A stretch of 6,047 bases of DNA from an uncultured Gammaproteobacteria bacterium (GTDB taxonomy: Bacteria; Pseudomonadota; Gammaproteobacteria; Pseudomonadales; Azotimanducaceae_A): contig CAJWGQ010000171.1 of the NCBI GenBank assembly GCA_913041025.1, positions 1 to 6,047 of the forward strand, given 5' to 3'. Of the stretch, positions 5,446-6,047 are shown piece by piece. Position 1 is the first letter of the stretch; each line of letters opens with the position of its first letter. Both the position numbers and the translations under genes were made by a program. The notes under the pieces were generated by a model. The model was not told the origin of the DNA. It saw only the letters and a program-made list of their open reading frames with translations, and searched no databases.

Positions 5446-6047
5446 TTAGATTACTCCGTCCTGTTCAAGAGCATTGATTTCCGCTTCGCTTTTGCCCAAA
5501 AGTGTTCTGTATATCTCATCATTGTGCCGGCCTAATTCCGGACCAGTCCATTCGATGCTGCCAGGAGTCTTAGACAGTTTGGGTACTATGCCCGGCATCG
5601 AAATGGTGCCGTGCACTGGATCTTTGAAGTCGACGAGACTTTCTCTTTCTCGGTAGTGCGGGTCATCTGCAATATCAGATGCTCGATAGATTCCACCTAC
5701 AGGCACATCAGCCTCAACGAGTATTCTCTCGACTTCGGAAAAATCTCTTGAGCTAATCCAATCTTGGATTAGCGATTCCAATTCATCGGATCGTTTGATT
5801 CGATCTCTGCTGCTCTGGTAGCGAATGTCGTCTCGGAGCTCTTCTCCTCCTACGATCCTGGCAAGACGCCGCCAGACATTGTCTCCACCAGCGGCTATTT
5901 GAATGAATCGTTTATCTTTTGTTTCGAAAGTCCCAGCGGGTGAGAACCCAGGGTTGCGATTACCGATTCGCTCACGGTTTCTGCCAGATGCGTTCCAACT
6001 TGCCACCAAATTAGAGGTGATCCTGAAGGGGGGTTCATACAATGCAA
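5446..6047 (-). CDS. CaiB/BaiF-family CoA-transferase, C-terminal half
   Basis: A class III (formyl-CoA transferase-like) enzyme that moves CoA from an acyl-CoA donor to a free carboxylic acid. About 199 residues are visible; the family is usually around 380-400, so the N-terminal half with the catalytic Asp lies past the window end. The TTG at 6040-6042 is internal, since the frame stays open to the edge. Typical C-terminal features are NPGFSPAGTFETKDKRFIQI, the Gly-rich turn AAGGDNVW that follows it, then VPVGGIYRASDIADDPHYRER, PGIVPKLSKTPG, and the closing GPELGRHNDEIYRTLLG segment. Nothing in the visible part is broken. It lies 88 bases upstream of the CmcJ-like gene on the same strand and may open the minus-strand block, or be preceded by further genes. 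Succinyl-CoA or another acyl-CoA is a common donor in the family; the acceptor acid here is unknown. Confidence 0.93.
   Translation of the reverse strand, partial: ALYEPPFRITSNLVASWNASGRNRERIGNRNPGFSPAGTFETKDKRFIQIAAGGDNVWRRLARIVGGEELRDDIRYQSSRDRIKRSDELESLIQDWISSRDFSEVERILVEADVPVGGIYRASDIADDPHYRERESLVDFKDPVHGTISMPGIVPKLSKTPGSIEWTGPELGRHNDEIYRTLLGKSEAEINALEQDGVI

Noticed and set aside
6040..6042. TTG as start codon of the CoA-transferase frame
   Set aside because: The reading frame continues to the window edge and the protein is only the C-terminal half of the family, so this codon is an internal Leu.

Overview
The window looks like bacterial chromosomal DNA of moderate base composition, densely coded. 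Several genes have near-canonical Shine-Dalgarno sequences, and four of the six starts that lie inside the window are GTG or TTG rather than ATG. No RNA gene, insertion sequence, CRISPR array or phage gene was seen. I cannot name the organism. The protein families (OppD/DppD-type ABC ATPase, CaiB/BaiF CoA-transferase, short-chain dehydrogenases, a VOC protein) are common in metabolically versatile, often marine or soil, Proteobacteria, but that is inference.

Layout, left to right. Positions 1-385 (minus) hold the N-terminal 128 residues of an oligopeptide/dipeptide-type ABC transporter ATPase. A divergent intergenic region (386-558) follows, with a 12-bp palindrome in the middle. From 559 to 3434 runs a plus-strand block of four genes: an MFE-2-like short-chain dehydrogenase (SDR), a VOC/glyoxalase-fold protein, a second classical SDR, and a 163-residue protein I do not recognise. 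Across a 19-bp convergent gap lies a minus-strand block, read from right to left: the C-terminal half of a CaiB/BaiF CoA-transferase (5446 to past the window end), a CmcJ/NvfI/GA4-desaturase-like putative Fe(II)/2-oxoglutarate oxygenase (4524-5357), and a medium-chain zinc-type alcohol dehydrogenase without the structural-zinc lobe (3454-4443).

Taken together the two blocks resemble a catabolic or modification cluster for an organic acid or alicyclic/isoprenoid-like compound. The CoA-transferase could activate an acid, the oxygenase could hydroxylate or desaturate it, the three dehydrogenases could oxidise or reduce hydroxyl and keto groups (one related to the 3-hydroxyacyl-CoA dehydrogenase of peroxisomal-type beta-oxidation), and the VOC protein could isomerise or cleave an intermediate. 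The ABC ATPase could belong to an uptake system. The families are well supported by motifs; the shared pathway and its substrate are inference.

The points most worth following up are the CmcJ-like oxygenase beside a CoA-transferase, the unrecognised 163-residue protein, and the short perfect inverted repeats in intergenic gaps.
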